Assembly: GCF_900104685.1 (NCBI RefSeq)
Contig: NZ_LT629755.1
Span: forward strand, 1,736,001 to 1,800,000
DNA length: 64,000 nucleotides
Origin: Agromyces flavus
Lineage (GTDB): Bacteria > Actinomycetota > Actinomycetes > Actinomycetales > Microbacteriaceae
Direction of reading: 5' to 3'
Positions 31,350 through 40,602 of the stretch are shown here, one piece after another (the first letter of the stretch is position 1; each line of letters opens with the position of its first letter). Below the pieces are notes generated by a model that had not been told where the DNA came from, did no database searches, and worked only from the letters and a program-made list of their open reading frames with translations. Position numbers and translations under genes: made by a program.

Positions 31350-32656
31350 TCTGCTCCTTCGACTCGGATCACGGATGCGACGGAGGTCACGACCGGGCTG
31401 TCGGCGAGCGCGCGCACCGTCTCGGCGAGCGCGGACTCACGCGCCTCGTGGGTGCCGATGACCAGCGTAGCCCGCCCCGTTCCGTCGTTGATGGTCTGCT
31501 CGAGCTCGCCGACGCTGACCCCGTGGTCGGCGAAGACGTGCGCGATCGTCGCGAGCACGCCGGGTTCGTCGGCGGCTTCGATGGTGATGGCGTACCGCGT
31601 GCTGATGCGGCCGATGTCGAGCACGGGCAGCTCGGCGTGCGTCGACTCGGCCGTTCCCGGCCCGCCGAGCACGTGCCGGCGCGCGATGGCGACCAGGTCG
31701 CCGAGCACGGCGGAGGCGGTCTGGACCCCGCCGGCCCCGGCGCCGTAGAACATGAGCGGTCCGGCGGCCGACGCCTCGACGAACACCGCGTTGTTCGCGC
31801 CGTGCACGGCCGCGAGCGGATGGGCGCGGTGCACCATCGCGGGGTACACGCGTGCGGAGACGCCCTCCTGGCCCGTCTCGGGATCGACGAGCCGCTCGCA
31901 GATGGCGAGCAGCTTCACGACGTAGCCCGCTCGCCTGGCGGACTCGACCTGCGCCGCGGTCACGCCCGTGATGCCTTCGCGGTGCACCGACTCGACCGGC
32001 ACGCTCGTGTGGAAGGCCAGGCTCGCGAGGATGGCGGCCTTCTGCGCGGCGTCGTAGCCGCCGATGTCGGCCGTCGGGTCGGCCTCCGCGTATCCGAGTT
32101 CGGTGGCCGTCGCGAGCGCGTCCTCGAGGGACGCCCCCGTGGTGTCCATGCGGTCGAGGATGAAGTTCGTGGTGCCGTTGACGATGCCGAGGATGCGCTC
32201 GATCCGGTCGCCGGCGAGGCTGTCGCGCAGCGGGCGGATGATCGGGATGGCGCCGCCGACCGCCGCTTCATACGAGAGCTGGGCGCCCACCTGCTGGGCG
32301 GCGGCGAACAGCTCGGGTCCGTGCGTGGCGAGCAGCGCCTTGTTGCCCGTGACGACGTCGGCGCCCGACGCGATCGCCTTCAGCACGAGCGTGCGCGCCG
32401 GTTCGAGGCCGCCCATGAGCTCGATCACGACGTCGGCGCCGAGGATGAGCGACTCGGCGTCGGTCGTCAGGAGCTCGCGGGGCAGGTCGACGTCGCGCCG
32501 CGCATCGACGTCGCGCACCGCGACGCCGACGAGCTCGAGTCGGGCGCCGATCCGGTTGGCGAGCTCGTCGGCGTGCTCGAGCAGGAGGCGTGCGACCTGC
32601 GAGCCGACCGACCCGGCGCCGAGCAGCGCCACGCGGATGGAGCGGTATTCGATCAT
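31346..32656 (-). CDS. hom: Homoserine dehydrogenase
   Basis: 436 residues. Rossmann motif [15 protein letters not shown], catalytic region [24 protein letters not shown] and a C-terminal ACT domain ([20 protein letters not shown]) for threonine feedback inhibition. It reduces aspartate semialdehyde to homoserine, the branch point for Thr and Met. Confidence 0.97.
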   Translation of the reverse strand: MIEYRSIRVALLGAGSVGSQVARLLLEHADELANRIGARLELVGVAVRDVDARRDVDLPRELLTTDAESLILGADVVIELMGGLEPARTLVLKAIASGADVVTGNKALLATHGPELFAAAQQVGAQLSYEAAVGGAIPIIRPLRDSLAGDRIERILGIVNGTTNFILDRMDTTGASLEDALATATELGYAEADPTADIGGYDAAQKAAILASLAFHTSVPVESVHREGITGVTAAQVESARRAGYVVKLLAICERLVDPETGQEGVSARVYPAMVHRAHPLAAVHGANNAVFVEASAAGPLMFYGAGAGGVQTASAVLGDLVAIARRHVLGGPGTAESTHAELPVLDIGRISTRYAITIEAADEPGVLATIAHVFADHGVSVGELEQTINDGTGRATLVIGTHEARESALAETVRALADSPVVTSVASVIRVEGAE

Positions 32657-34065
32657 GCGGTGACTCCGTGCGCGTCGTCGTGGTCGTCGAGCCCGGCATC
32701 GCGGGCGAGCAGGTCGTCCTCGGTCTCGCCCCGCACGATCACGCGCGCTCGGCCCTGGACGACGGCGACGACGGGCGGGCGGGGCACGTGGTTGTAGTTC
32801 GACGCGAGCGACCAGCAGTAGGCGCCGGTCGCGGCGACCGCGAGCAGGTCTCCCGGCGTCACGTCGTGCGGGAGCCAGTCCTGGTCGACGACGATGTCCC
32901 CGGACTCGCAGTGCTTGCCGACGACGCGCACGAGGGCCGGCGGCGCGTCCGACGTGCGCGACGCGAGTCGCGCGGTGTACCGGGCCCCGTAGAGCGCGGT
33001 CCGGATGTTGTCGCTCATCCCGCCGTCGACCGAGACGTAGTGGCGCCATCCGTCGTCGGTCGGCACCGCCTTGACCGTGCCCACGCGGTAGAGGGTGACG
33101 CCCGCCGGCCCGATGATCGAGCGACCGGGCTCGAACGCGAGCTTCGGCACGGGCACGCCGTGACGGCGGCTCGCCGAGGCGACCGCCGAGGCGATGCCGT
33201 CGGCGATGACCTCGATCGGCTGGGGGTCGTCGGCCTCGGTGTAGGCGATGCCGAACCCGCCGCCGAGGTTCAGCTCGGGCACCGGGGCGTCGGCGGAGAG
33301 CTCGGCGTGCACGCCGAGCAGCCGCTCGGCCGACTCGGCGAAGCCGGCGGCGTCGAAGATCTGGGAGCCGATGTGGCAGTGCAGCCCGACGAAGTCGAGC
33401 GAGTCGTGCGAGCGGATGGCGCGCACCACGCGTGGGGCGTCGGCCAGCGGAACCCCGAACTTCTGGTCCTCGTGCGCGGTGGCGAGGAACTCGTGCGTCG
33501 ACGCGTGCACGCCGGAGTTGACACGCAAGCGGACGCGCTGGACGCGCCCGGACCGGCCGGCGGCCTCGGCGACGCGCTCGACCTCGATCTCGCTGTCGAG
33601 GATGATCGTCCCGACGCCCGCGGCGACCGCGCGCTCGATCTCGCGCTCGGACTTGTTGTTGCCATGGAAGCCGATGCGAGCGGGGTCGGCGCCGGCGGCG
33701 AGCGCGACGGCGAGCTCGCCGCCCGTCGCGACGTCGATCGCGAGTCCCTCGGCGGTCATCCAGCGCACGATCGCGCCCGAGAGGAACGCCTTGCCCGCGT
33801 AGTACACCGTCGCGGTGGTGCCGATCCCGGCCGCAGCCGATTGGAGCGCCGAACGGATCCGGACGGCGCGCGCGCGGGCGACGGCCTCGTCGACGACGTA
33901 GAGCGGCGTTCCGAAGCGCGCGGCGAGCGCGACGGCGTCGGCTCCGCCGATCGTCAGTCGCCCGGCGAGGTCGCGGTGGGCGCCGTCGGGCCACACCTGC
34001 GGCGCGAGCGCGTTCGGGTCGGCGGGCGCGACCGGCTGCGTGGGAACGGGTGCACTGGATGACAC
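32653..34065 (-). CDS. lysA: Diaminopimelate decarboxylase
   Basis: 470 residues of the alanine-racemase-fold decarboxylases. PLP lysine in VYYAGKAFLSGAI, HCHIGSQI, ELNLGGGFGIAY, and the catalytic Cys in VGKHCESGDIV. It makes lysine from meso-DAP. GTG start with GAGG 5 bases upstream. First gene of a four-gene aspartate-family operon in which every junction is a 4-base overlap. Confidence 0.96.
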   Translation of the reverse strand: MSSSAPVPTQPVAPADPNALAPQVWPDGAHRDLAGRLTIGGADAVALAARFGTPLYVVDEAVARARAVRIRSALQSAAAGIGTTATVYYAGKAFLSGAIVRWMTAEGLAIDVATGGELAVALAAGADPARIGFHGNNKSEREIERAVAAGVGTIILDSEIEVERVAEAAGRSGRVQRVRLRVNSGVHASTHEFLATAHEDQKFGVPLADAPRVVRAIRSHDSLDFVGLHCHIGSQIFDAAGFAESAERLLGVHAELSADAPVPELNLGGGFGIAYTEADDPQPIEVIADGIASAVASASRRHGVPVPKLAFEPGRSIIGPAGVTLYRVGTVKAVPTDDGWRHYVSVDGGMSDNIRTALYGARYTARLASRTSDAPPALVRVVGKHCESGDIVVDQDWLPHDVTPGDLLAVAATGAYCWSLASNYNHVPRPPVVAVVQGRARVIVRGETEDDLLARDAGLDDHDDAHGVTA

Positions 34066-34176
34066 GGGAACCTCACGGGACGGTGGAACGAACGACGGAT
34101 CACTCGGACGGCGAGCGAACCCGGATCGGTTCCTGAAGCCTCGGTGCGACCGCCCTTGTGGGGCGATACCCCGGCG

Positions 34177-34206
34177 AGTCTAGCGAGCAGCGGCGCGGCG
34201 GCCGAA
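34177..34206 (-). promoter_or_regulatory. Putative lysA-hom-thrCB promoter
   Basis: Reverse strand TTCGGC (34206-34201), 18 bases, TAGACT (34182-34177). The leader would be about 105 bases long. The layout copies that of the predicted atp promoter. Confidence 0.45.
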
Positions 34207-34227
34207 TCGGCGACGACGCCGGGTGAC

Positions 34228-35034
34228 CTAGTCGCAGCTCCCCGTCGTCGCGAGCGTCTCCTCGACCAGGGGCAGGTCGCTCGCCTCGGCCCGGACGGTG
34301 ACACCGTCGGGCTGGACGTCGAGGCCGGTCACCTCGACGCCCTCGGGCAGGCGGTCGGCGACGCAGATCGGCAGCGGGTCGCCGCCGAGCAGCCGGTCGA
34401 CGAGGCCGGAGACGTCGATGCTGCCGCCCCCCGCCTGGACGTCGGCTCCGACGGGTGCGAGGAGCACCCGGTCGCCCGCCGCCTCGGGTTCGGCGGTGAC
34501 GGTGAACCCGATCGGGATGCCGAGGACGGCGACCTCGTCGCTGTACGCCACGGTGCCGTCGCCGAGCTCGAGTCCACCGGGTACGCCCTGCGACTCGGCG
34601 ATCGCGTCCACGGCCGTCTCGTCGACGCTCGCGACCGCCTCGGCGCGCTCCACGGAGCCGCCCGCGGCGAGCGGGACGCCGTACGCGGTGACCGTCGCGT
34701 CCACGGGCACCCCGTAGACGTCGAGCTCCGGCGCCGTCGCGACGATCTCGTCCATGCTGCCGCGCAGCACCTGCCACAGCGCCGACAGCCCGTGGATCTG
34801 CACGTCGACGTCGCCCTCGACGCCCTCGGGCAGGTCCTGCTCGATCGAGGCCGCGATGTTGCGCTCGGCGATGCCGCGACCCACCGTCTCGACGAGGACC
34901 AGCACGCCGACGATCACGACCAGGAGCATGCCGATCACGATGAGCGCCCGCGTTCCCCCGGACGTGCGGCGGCGGGGTCCGCCCGACTCGTCGAGCGGCT
35001 GCAGGCGGACGGTCTCGGCGTCGGAGGCGGCCAT
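34228..35034 (-). CDS. DUF2993 (LmeA-type) phospholipid-binding protein
   Basis: 268 residues: a ~28-residue cytoplasmic part, one membrane anchor (ALIVIGMLLVVIVGVLVLVE, residues ~29-48) and an outside domain of repeated beta strands (VEGDVDVQIHGLSALWQVL, VEVTGLDVQPDGVTVRA) typical of DUF2993. The mycobacterial homologue LmeA binds phosphoinositides and supports lipomannan growth. It ends with a free cysteine (TTGSCD). Read in the same direction as lysA and 12 bases after argS, with which it may be co-transcribed. Confidence 0.82.
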   Translation of the reverse strand: MAASDAETVRLQPLDESGGPRRRTSGGTRALIVIGMLLVVIVGVLVLVETVGRGIAERNIAASIEQDLPEGVEGDVDVQIHGLSALWQVLRGSMDEIVATAPELDVYGVPVDATVTAYGVPLAAGGSVERAEAVASVDETAVDAIAESQGVPGGLELGDGTVAYSDEVAVLGIPIGFTVTAEPEAAGDRVLLAPVGADVQAGGGSIDVSGLVDRLLGGDPLPICVADRLPEGVEVTGLDVQPDGVTVRAEASDLPLVEETLATTGSCD

Positions 35035-35045
35035 GCCTCGGAAGG

Positions 35046-36719
35046 CTACATGCGCTCGGGCGCCGACACGCCGAGGAGGTGCAGCCCGTTGCGGATGACC
35101 TGCCCGGTGGCATCGTTCAGCCACAGCCGAGTGCGGTGGAGTTCGCCGACGGGTTCGTCGCCGAGCGGGAGGACGCGGCAGTTGTCGTACCACCGGTGGT
35201 AGAGCCCCGCGAGCTCCTCGATGTAGCGCGCGACCCGGTGCGGCTCGCGCAGCTCGGCCGACTGCGCGACGATGCGCGGGAACTCCTGGAGTGCGCCGAG
35301 CAGCGCGGACTCGGTCTCGTGGTCGAGCAGCTCGGGCGCGAACGCCGAGCGGTCGACGCCGCTCGCCTGCGCGTTGCGCGCGACGGCCGCGGTGCGCGCA
35401 TGCGCGTACTGCACGTAGAACACCGGGTTGTCGTTGGTGCGGCGGCGCAGCTGCTCGGGGTCGATCGCGAGCGGCGAATCGGCCGGGTAGCGCGCGAGCG
35501 TGTATCGGAGGGCATCGGTGCCGAGCCAGGCCTGCAGGTCGTCGAGCTCGATGATGTTGCCCGCGCGCTTGGACAGCCGCGCGCCGTTGACCGACACGAG
35601 CTGCCCGATGAGCACCTCGACATCCTTCTCGGGGTCGTCGCCCGCGGCGCCCGCGAGCGCCTTGAGGCGGTGGACGTACCCGTGGTGGTCGGCGCCGAGC
35701 AGGTAGATCTTGTGCTCGAACCCGCGGTCGCCCTTGTCGAGGTAGTAGGCCGCGTCGGCGGCGAAGTAGGTGTAGACGCCGTTGGCGCGCCGGATGACGC
35801 GGTCCTTGTCGTCGCCGAAGTCGGTCGTGCGCACCCAGACCGCGCCCTCGTCATCGAAGACGTGGCCCTGCGCGCGCAGCCGCTCGACCGCGGCGTCGAT
35901 CGCCGACACCCCGTCGTCGTCCTTCGCGTGGAGCGTGCGTTCGCTGGTCCAGACGTCGAAGTGCACCTCGAAACGAGCGAGCGACTCGCGGATCTCGGCG
36001 AGCTGCAGCTCGTAGGCGATCTCGCGCGCCGTGTGCAGCGCGACCTCGTCGTCGAGCTCGAGCAGGTGCGGCTCGCGCTCGAGCACCTTGGCGGCGAGGT
36101 CGGCGACGTACTGCCCGGGATAGCCGTTCTCGGGAGTGGGCTCGCCCTTGGCAGCCGCGAGCACCGAGGCGCCGAAGGTGTCCATCTGCGAGCCGGCGTC
36201 GTTGATGTAGTACTCGTTCGCGACCTTCGCTCCGGCGGCGCGGAGCACGCGGCCGATCGAGTCGCCGAGCGCCGCCCAGCGCGTGTGGCCGATGTGCAGC
36301 GGTCCGGTCGGGTTGGCCGAGACGAACTCGAGGTTGATCACGCTGCCCGTGAGCGCGTCGACGTGGCCGTACGCGTCGCCCCGTTCGACGATCGTGCGCG
36401 CGAGCGCACCGGCGGCGGCGGCATCCAGTCGGATGTTGATGAAGCCGGGGCCGGCGACCTCGGCGCTCGCGACGCCCTCGACGCCGGAGAGGCCCTCGGC
36501 GAGCTCGGCGGCGAGCGCGCGCGGGTTGGTGCCGAGCGGCTTGGCGATGCGCAACGCGATGCTCGAGGCCCAGTCGCCGTGCTCGCGCAGCTTGGGGCGC
36601 TCGAGGGTGACCGCCTCGGGCGCCAGGTCGAGCGCCACCTCGTCTCCGGCCGCTCGTCGTCGCGCGACCAGGCCCATGACGAGGTCGTACAGGGCACGCG
36701 AGAGATCGGCGGGAGTCAC
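35046..36719 (-). CDS. argS: Arginyl-tRNA synthetase
   Basis: 557 residues, class I. HIGH-type motif in [25 protein letters not shown]-type site is degenerate ([12 protein letters not shown]). An N-terminal additional domain and a C-terminal DALR helical domain ([19 protein letters not shown] and on) complete it. The GTG start has no ribosome site but TAGGAT ends 6 bases upstream, so the mRNA is probably leaderless. A tRNA-Arg gene lies 700 bases away on the other strand. Confidence 0.96.
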   Translation of the reverse strand: MTPADLSRALYDLVMGLVARRRAAGDEVALDLAPEAVTLERPKLREHGDWASSIALRIAKPLGTNPRALAAELAEGLSGVEGVASAEVAGPGFINIRLDAAAAGALARTIVERGDAYGHVDALTGSVINLEFVSANPTGPLHIGHTRWAALGDSIGRVLRAAGAKVANEYYINDAGSQMDTFGASVLAAAKGEPTPENGYPGQYVADLAAKVLEREPHLLELDDEVALHTAREIAYELQLAEIRESLARFEVHFDVWTSERTLHAKDDDGVSAIDAAVERLRAQGHVFDDEGAVWVRTTDFGDDKDRVIRRANGVYTYFAADAAYYLDKGDRGFEHKIYLLGADHHGYVHRLKALAGAAGDDPEKDVEVLIGQLVSVNGARLSKRAGNIIELDDLQAWLGTDALRYTLARYPADSPLAIDPEQLRRRTNDNPVFYVQYAHARTAAVARNAQASGVDRSAFAPELLDHETESALLGALQEFPRIVAQSAELREPHRVARYIEELAGLYHRWYDNCRVLPLGDEPVGELHRTRLWLNDATGQVIRNGLHLLGVSAPERM

Positions 36720-36725
36720 TCGAAG

Positions 36726-36751
36726 ATCCTAGCGTTCGGCGTTGGTAGGGT
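36726..36751. promoter_or_regulatory. Back-to-back leaderless promoters
   Basis: In a 39-bp gap, TAGGAT (36731-36726, reverse) sits 6 bases before the argS GTG, and TAGGGT (36746-36751, forward, with an upstream TGG) sits 7 bases before the lipoprotein ATG. At these distances transcription would begin at the start codons. Confidence 0.55.
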
Positions 36752-36758
36752 TTCCCGC

Positions 36759-37373
36759 ATGCCGCGCCCGAACACCCCCGCCACTCGACTCGCCGCGGTC
36801 GCCCTCGCCGCGCTCGCGACCACCGCCGCGCTGAGCGGCTGCACGCCGGGATCCGCGCCCGGCGCGACCGACGTGCCCACGGCATCGGCAACGCCCTCGC
36901 CGGGTGCCTCCGCCACGGCCGTCCCGACGCCCGAGCCGACCGAGGAGCCGATCGCGTTCGAGATCGCGTGCGATGCGTTGCTCACGCCCGACCAGGTGTA
37001 CGAGTTCAATCCCAACTTCGGCACGGCGCCCGACTACGCACCGTCCGACGGCGCGGTCCGCGAGGTCGTGGACGCCGAGGGAACCGCCTGCGGATGGAGC
37101 AACCAGACCAGCGGCGAGGTGATCGAGGTCGGCGTCGCGACACTTCCGCCCACGGCATTCGACCTGCACGTCGGCCAGGCCGCGATGTCGAGCAATCCCG
37201 TACCGACCTACGGCACCCCGCCCGACGTCGAGGGCTTCTTCCTGCTCTCGGGCGGGGTCGGACAGGCGCAGGTCTTCACCGGCGAGCAGTGGATCGTCGT
37301 GCAGTCCGAGGTGCTCGTCGAGCCGGGCGACGCGCAGCAGTTGGTTGCCGCCGTCCTCGCCAATCTGCCCTGA
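36759..37373 (+). CDS. Secreted lipoprotein of unknown function
   Basis: 204 residues. A lipoprotein signal peptide ends in LSGC (C28), followed by ~35 residues of Thr/Pro/Ala-rich linker and a compact domain with two cysteines (IACDALLT, TACGWSN). The domain resembles DUF3558-like actinobacterial lipoproteins only loosely. It is probably anchored to the outer face of the membrane. It diverges from argS and is followed by a tRNA gene. Confidence 0.8.
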   Translation: MPRPNTPATRLAAVALAALATTAALSGCTPGSAPGATDVPTASATPSPGASATAVPTPEPTEEPIAFEIACDALLTPDQVYEFNPNFGTAPDYAPSDGAVREVVDAEGTACGWSNQTSGEVIEVGVATLPPTAFDLHVGQAAMSSNPVPTYGTPPDVEGFFLLSGGVGQAQVFTGEQWIVVQSEVLVEPGDAQQLVAAVLANLP

Positions 37374-37433
37374 GCGAGCGGCCCGCACGAGGTCGGGTCG
37401 AGCCGCCGCAGGTGGTAGTGTTGCTGGCTGTGC

Positions 37434-37506
37434 GCCTCCGTAGCTCAGGGGATAGAGCGCCGGTTTCCGGTACCGTAGGTCGGGGGTTCGAATCCCTCCG
37501 GGGGCA
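37434..37506 (+). tRNA. tRNA-Arg (anticodon CCG)
   Basis: 73 bases folding into a full cloverleaf: acceptor GCCTCCG/CGGGGGC, D stem GCTC/GAGC, T arm with TTCGAAT loop. The anticodon is CCG at 37467-37469, reading CGG. The 3' CCA is not encoded. The top pair of the anticodon stem (27-43) is a C-U mismatch. A terminator follows 9 bases later. Confidence 0.97.
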
Positions 37507-37515
37507 CGTCGTGAA

Positions 37516-37551
37516 GAGCCGGGTCCACTCAGTCAGCTGAGGGCCCGGCTC
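37516..37551 (+). terminator. Terminator of the tRNA-Arg gene
   Basis: GAGCCGGGTCC and GGGCCCGGCTC pair over 11 bp (one G-T) around a 14-base loop, followed by GTTCCGTCT. Directly downstream of the tRNA. Confidence 0.8.
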
Positions 37552-37613
37552 GTTCCGTCTCAGGGTGCCTTCCCCACGCCCGCCGGCCGATCCGCGCGCC
37601 CGACCGCCGCTCT

Positions 37614-37674
37614 GGACGTTGACTGAACGTCCGCCGGGAATGCGTGGACGGGCTCTCGGCGGCCCCCATAGACT
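37614..37674 (+). promoter_or_regulatory. Promoter region of the TPM-pspA operon
   Basis: TGGACG (37645-37650), 18 bases, TAGACT (37669-37674). Just upstream is a perfect GGACGTT-GACTG-AACGTCC dyad (37614-37632), a possible activator site. The rest of the 331-bp gap 37374-37704 holds only the tRNA and its terminator. Confidence 0.45.
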
Positions 37675-37704
37675 CCAGACATCCGGTCGAGGGGAAGGCA
37701 ACGG

Positions 37705-39723
37705 GTGGGCATGCGGTCGGTTCGCAGGAGTTCGATCGTGCTGGCCGCAGCGGTGGGGCTCGCGCTCGCCGTGCTGCCCCAGGCCGCGCACGCCGAGGAC
37801 CCGGTCTCGTTCGGCTCGAGCCCGATCGTCGACACCGCCGGAGCCCTCACGGCGAGCGAGGCCGCCGACGTCGAGGCCGCGATCGCGGCCGCCGCGGACA
37901 CCTCCGGCAGGCAGCTGTTCGTCGCCTACGTCGACGAGTTCACGAACCCCGCCGATGCCGGTTCATGGGCGACCGACACCGCGAACGCCAACAACATGGG
38001 CAGCGAGGACTACCTCCTCGCCGTGGCGATCGAGGGTCGGGCCTACTACCTGTCGGCCGCCGAGGACGCCTCGCTCTCGGCATCCGACATCGACCGCATC
38101 GCATTGGAGGTCGTGGAGCCCGAGCTGCGCGACGGCGACTGGGCGCAGGCGGCGATCGCGGCCGCCGACGCCATCGGAGGCGGGTCGGCCGCCGGCGCGG
38201 GCGGGTTCGGCCTCGGATGGCTCTGGCTCGTGCTCATCGGCGTCGGCATCGTGGTCGTCGTGGCGATCGTCCTCGCACGCCGTCGCCGTGCGGTCGCGGG
38301 CGGCGCCGCGGTGCCGGGAATCCCGCCCGCGCAGCCCCCGGTGCCCGTCGAGGAGCTGCGCCGCCGCGCCGGCGGAGCGCTCGTGCAGGCCGACGACGCG
38401 CTCAAGACGAGCGAGGAGGAGCTCGGCTTCGCGGTCGCGGCCTACGGGGACGAGGCGACCGCGGGGTTCCGCGCCGCGCTCGAGACCGCGAAGGCCAAGG
38501 TGCGCGAGGCGTTCACGCTGCAGCAGAAGCTCGACGACCACGAGCCCGACACCGAGGCGCAGCAGCGCGAATGGTACGAGCGGATCGTCGCGCTGACGGG
38601 CGAAGCCGACGGACTGCTCGACGAGCAGGTCGAGCGCTTCGACGAGCTCCGCTCGCTCGAGCAGAACGCGCCCGAGGCGCTCGCCCGGGTCGAGGGCGCC
38701 ACACGGGCCGCTGAGGAGGCGATCGCACCGGCTGCCGAACGCCTCCGCGAACTCGGCGCGCGCTACGCCGCGACCGCGCTCGCCGCCGTGGCCGACAACG
38801 CCGACCAGGCCCGCACGCGGATCGCGTTCGCTCGCGACTCCATCGAGCAGGCGCGCGCCGCCATCGCGCGCGGCGAGGTGAGCGAGGCCGCGGTCGACAT
38901 CCGAGCCGCCGAGGAGGCCGCCGACCAGGCCCAGCTGCTCGGGACGGCGATCGAGCGCCTCGCGGCCGACCTCGAGGCGGCCGACCGCGCCGTGGCCTCC
39001 GGGGTGGACGACCTCGACACCGACGTCCGGACGGCACGGTCCCTGCCCCAGGCCGGCTTGGCCCCGCTCGCAGACCGCGTCGAGGCCGAGGCCTCCGCCA
39101 TCCGCGCCGAGCTCGCGCAGCCCGATCGATCGCCGCTCGAGCTCAAGGCCCGGCTCGACCGCGTCAATGCCGAGATCGACCAGGCCGTCCAGGGCGCTCG
39201 CGATGCGCAGGTCGCTGCCGAGCGGGCACGCGCGCAGCTCGATCGGACGCTGCTGTCGGCGCGCTCGCAGGTGCAGGCCGCCGAGGACTACCTCGTCGCG
39301 CGACGCGGCGCGATCGGCAGCGAGGCACGGACGCGCCTGGCCGAGGCCGGCCGCCTTCTCGTCGAGTCCCAGTCGCTCGCGGTCACCGATCCGGCACGAG
39401 CGCTCGCGTCGGCGCAACGGGCCGAGCAGCTCGCGGGCCAGGCCATGTCGCTCGCCCAGGAGGACGTCGGCGGGTTCGGCGGCAGCTACGGCGGGTACGG
39501 CCCGCCCCGCTCCGCGGGAGGCGGCGGGGGCGACCTCTTCGGCGCCGTGCTCGGCGGCATCCTCATCAACTCCGTCCTCGGCGGCGGGGGCGGCGGCGGC
39601 ATGTTCGGCGGTGGCGGCGGCGGCGGCTTCGGCGGTGGCTTCGGGGGCGGTGGGCGACGCTCGCCCGGCAGCTTCGGAGGGTCGGCCACGCGGTCCCGCC
39701 GCGGGAGCGGAGGCCGCTTCTGA
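37705..39723 (+). CDS. TPM-domain membrane protein with long coiled coil
   Basis: 672 residues. Signal peptide cleaved after AHA (residue 30), TPM domain (~36-155, with NNMGSEDYLLAVAIEGRAYY), one membrane helix (171-190), then ~400 residues of Ala/Glu/Arg-rich coiled coil and a Gly-rich tail (605-672) ending in Arg/Ser repeats. TPM domains occur in envelope and photosystem-repair proteins. The GTG start has GGAAGG 6 bases upstream. Followed 52 bases later by pspA, so the two probably act on membrane integrity together. Confidence 0.85.
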   Translation: MGMRSVRRSSIVLAAAVGLALAVLPQAAHAEDPVSFGSSPIVDTAGALTASEAADVEAAIAAAADTSGRQLFVAYVDEFTNPADAGSWATDTANANNMGSEDYLLAVAIEGRAYYLSAAEDASLSASDIDRIALEVVEPELRDGDWAQAAIAAADAIGGGSAAGAGGFGLGWLWLVLIGVGIVVVVAIVLARRRRAVAGGAAVPGIPPAQPPVPVEELRRRAGGALVQADDALKTSEEELGFAVAAYGDEATAGFRAALETAKAKVREAFTLQQKLDDHEPDTEAQQREWYERIVALTGEADGLLDEQVERFDELRSLEQNAPEALARVEGATRAAEEAIAPAAERLRELGARYAATALAAVADNADQARTRIAFARDSIEQARAAIARGEVSEAAVDIRAAEEAADQAQLLGTAIERLAADLEAADRAVASGVDDLDTDVRTARSLPQAGLAPLADRVEAEASAIRAELAQPDRSPLELKARLDRVNAEIDQAVQGARDAQVAAERARAQLDRTLLSARSQVQAAEDYLVARRGAIGSEARTRLAEAGRLLVESQSLAVTDPARALASAQRAEQLAGQAMSLAQEDVGGFGGSYGGYGPPRSAGGGGGDLFGAVLGGILINSVLGGGGGGGMFGGGGGGGFGGGFGGGGRRSPGSFGGSATRSRRGSGGRF

Positions 39724-39775
39724 ATCGACCTGTTCCAGACGAACGCAACTGACCACCACACGGAAGGAGACCAGG

Positions 39776-40525
39776 ATGGTCAAGCAGTCCATCTTCGGAC
39801 GCATCTCGCAGCTCATGCGAGCGAACATCAACGCCCTCATCGACCAGGCCGAGGATCCGCAGGTCATGCTCGACCAGATGGTCCGCGACTACACGAACTC
39901 GATCGCCGACGCCGAGGCCGCGATCGCCGAGACCATCGGCAACCTGCGGTTGCTCGAGGACGACCACCGTGAGGACGTCGAGGCCGCGCGCGAGTGGGGC
40001 GACAAGGCGCTCGCCGCGAGCCGGAAGGCCGACGAGCTGCGCACCGGCGGCGACACCGCCGACGCCGACAAGTTCGACAACCTCGCCAAGGTGGCCCTCA
40101 GCCGCCAGATCTCGTCCGAGAGCGAAGCGCGGGCCGCCGAGCCGCAGATCGCCGCGCAGACCGAGGTCGTCGACAAGCTCAAGAGCGGCCTGAACGGCAT
40201 GAAGCAGAAGCTCGTCGAACTGCAGAACAAGCGCAGCGAGCTCATCGCACGCGCGAAGACCGCTCAGGCTCAGCAGCAGGTGCACGAGGCCGTCAAGTCG
40301 ATCGACATCCTCGACCCGACCAGCGAGATCGGGCGCTTCGAGGACAAGATCCGGCGCGAAGAGGCCAAGGCCCGCGGCCAGGCCGAGATCGCCGCCTCGA
40401 GCCTCGATGCCCAGTTCAACGAGCTCGACGACCTCGGCGAGCTCACCGAGGTCGAGGCCCGGCTCGCGGCCATCAAGGCGGGCGGTTCGCCGTCGGCCTC
40501 GCAGGGCCAGATCTCCGGTTCCTGA
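39776..40525 (+). CDS. pspA: PspA/IM30 (ESCRT-III-like) membrane-stress protein
   Basis: 249 residues, almost entirely helical: SIFGRISQLMRANINALIDQ, AEDPQVMLDQMVRDY, then long charged helices and a flexible C-terminus. The N-terminal amphipathic segment and the hairpin helices match PspA/Vipp1, which polymerise on damaged membranes. AGGAGA precedes the ATG. The TPM-domain protein encoded upstream is a natural membrane partner. Confidence 0.93.
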   Translation: MVKQSIFGRISQLMRANINALIDQAEDPQVMLDQMVRDYTNSIADAEAAIAETIGNLRLLEDDHREDVEAAREWGDKALAASRKADELRTGGDTADADKFDNLAKVALSRQISSESEARAAEPQIAAQTEVVDKLKSGLNGMKQKLVELQNKRSELIARAKTAQAQQQVHEAVKSIDILDPTSEIGRFEDKIRREEAKARGQAEIAASSLDAQFNELDDLGELTEVEARLAAIKAGGSPSASQGQISGS

Positions 40526-40530
40526 CCCTC

Positions 40531-40569
40531 GGTGCGGATGTCGCGGGCCGACGCCGCGGCATCCGCACC
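40531..40569 (+). terminator. 16-bp hairpin between pspA and the J-domain gene
   Basis: Arms 40531-40546 and 40554-40569 pair over 16 bp with one G-T wobble and a 7-base loop; the stem holds the GGATG(T/C)CGCGG core. It lies 6 bases after the pspA stop and would limit read-through into the next gene. Confidence 0.7.
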
Positions 40570-40602
40570 GTCGCACGTCCCGGTTCCGGCGAAGGAGCGA
40601 TC

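Noticed and set aside
34149..34173. Two mutually exclusive small stems in the lysA leader suggesting attenuation
   Set aside because: The stems are only 4-5 bp, one begins at the predicted transcription start, and no leader peptide or terminator accompanies them.
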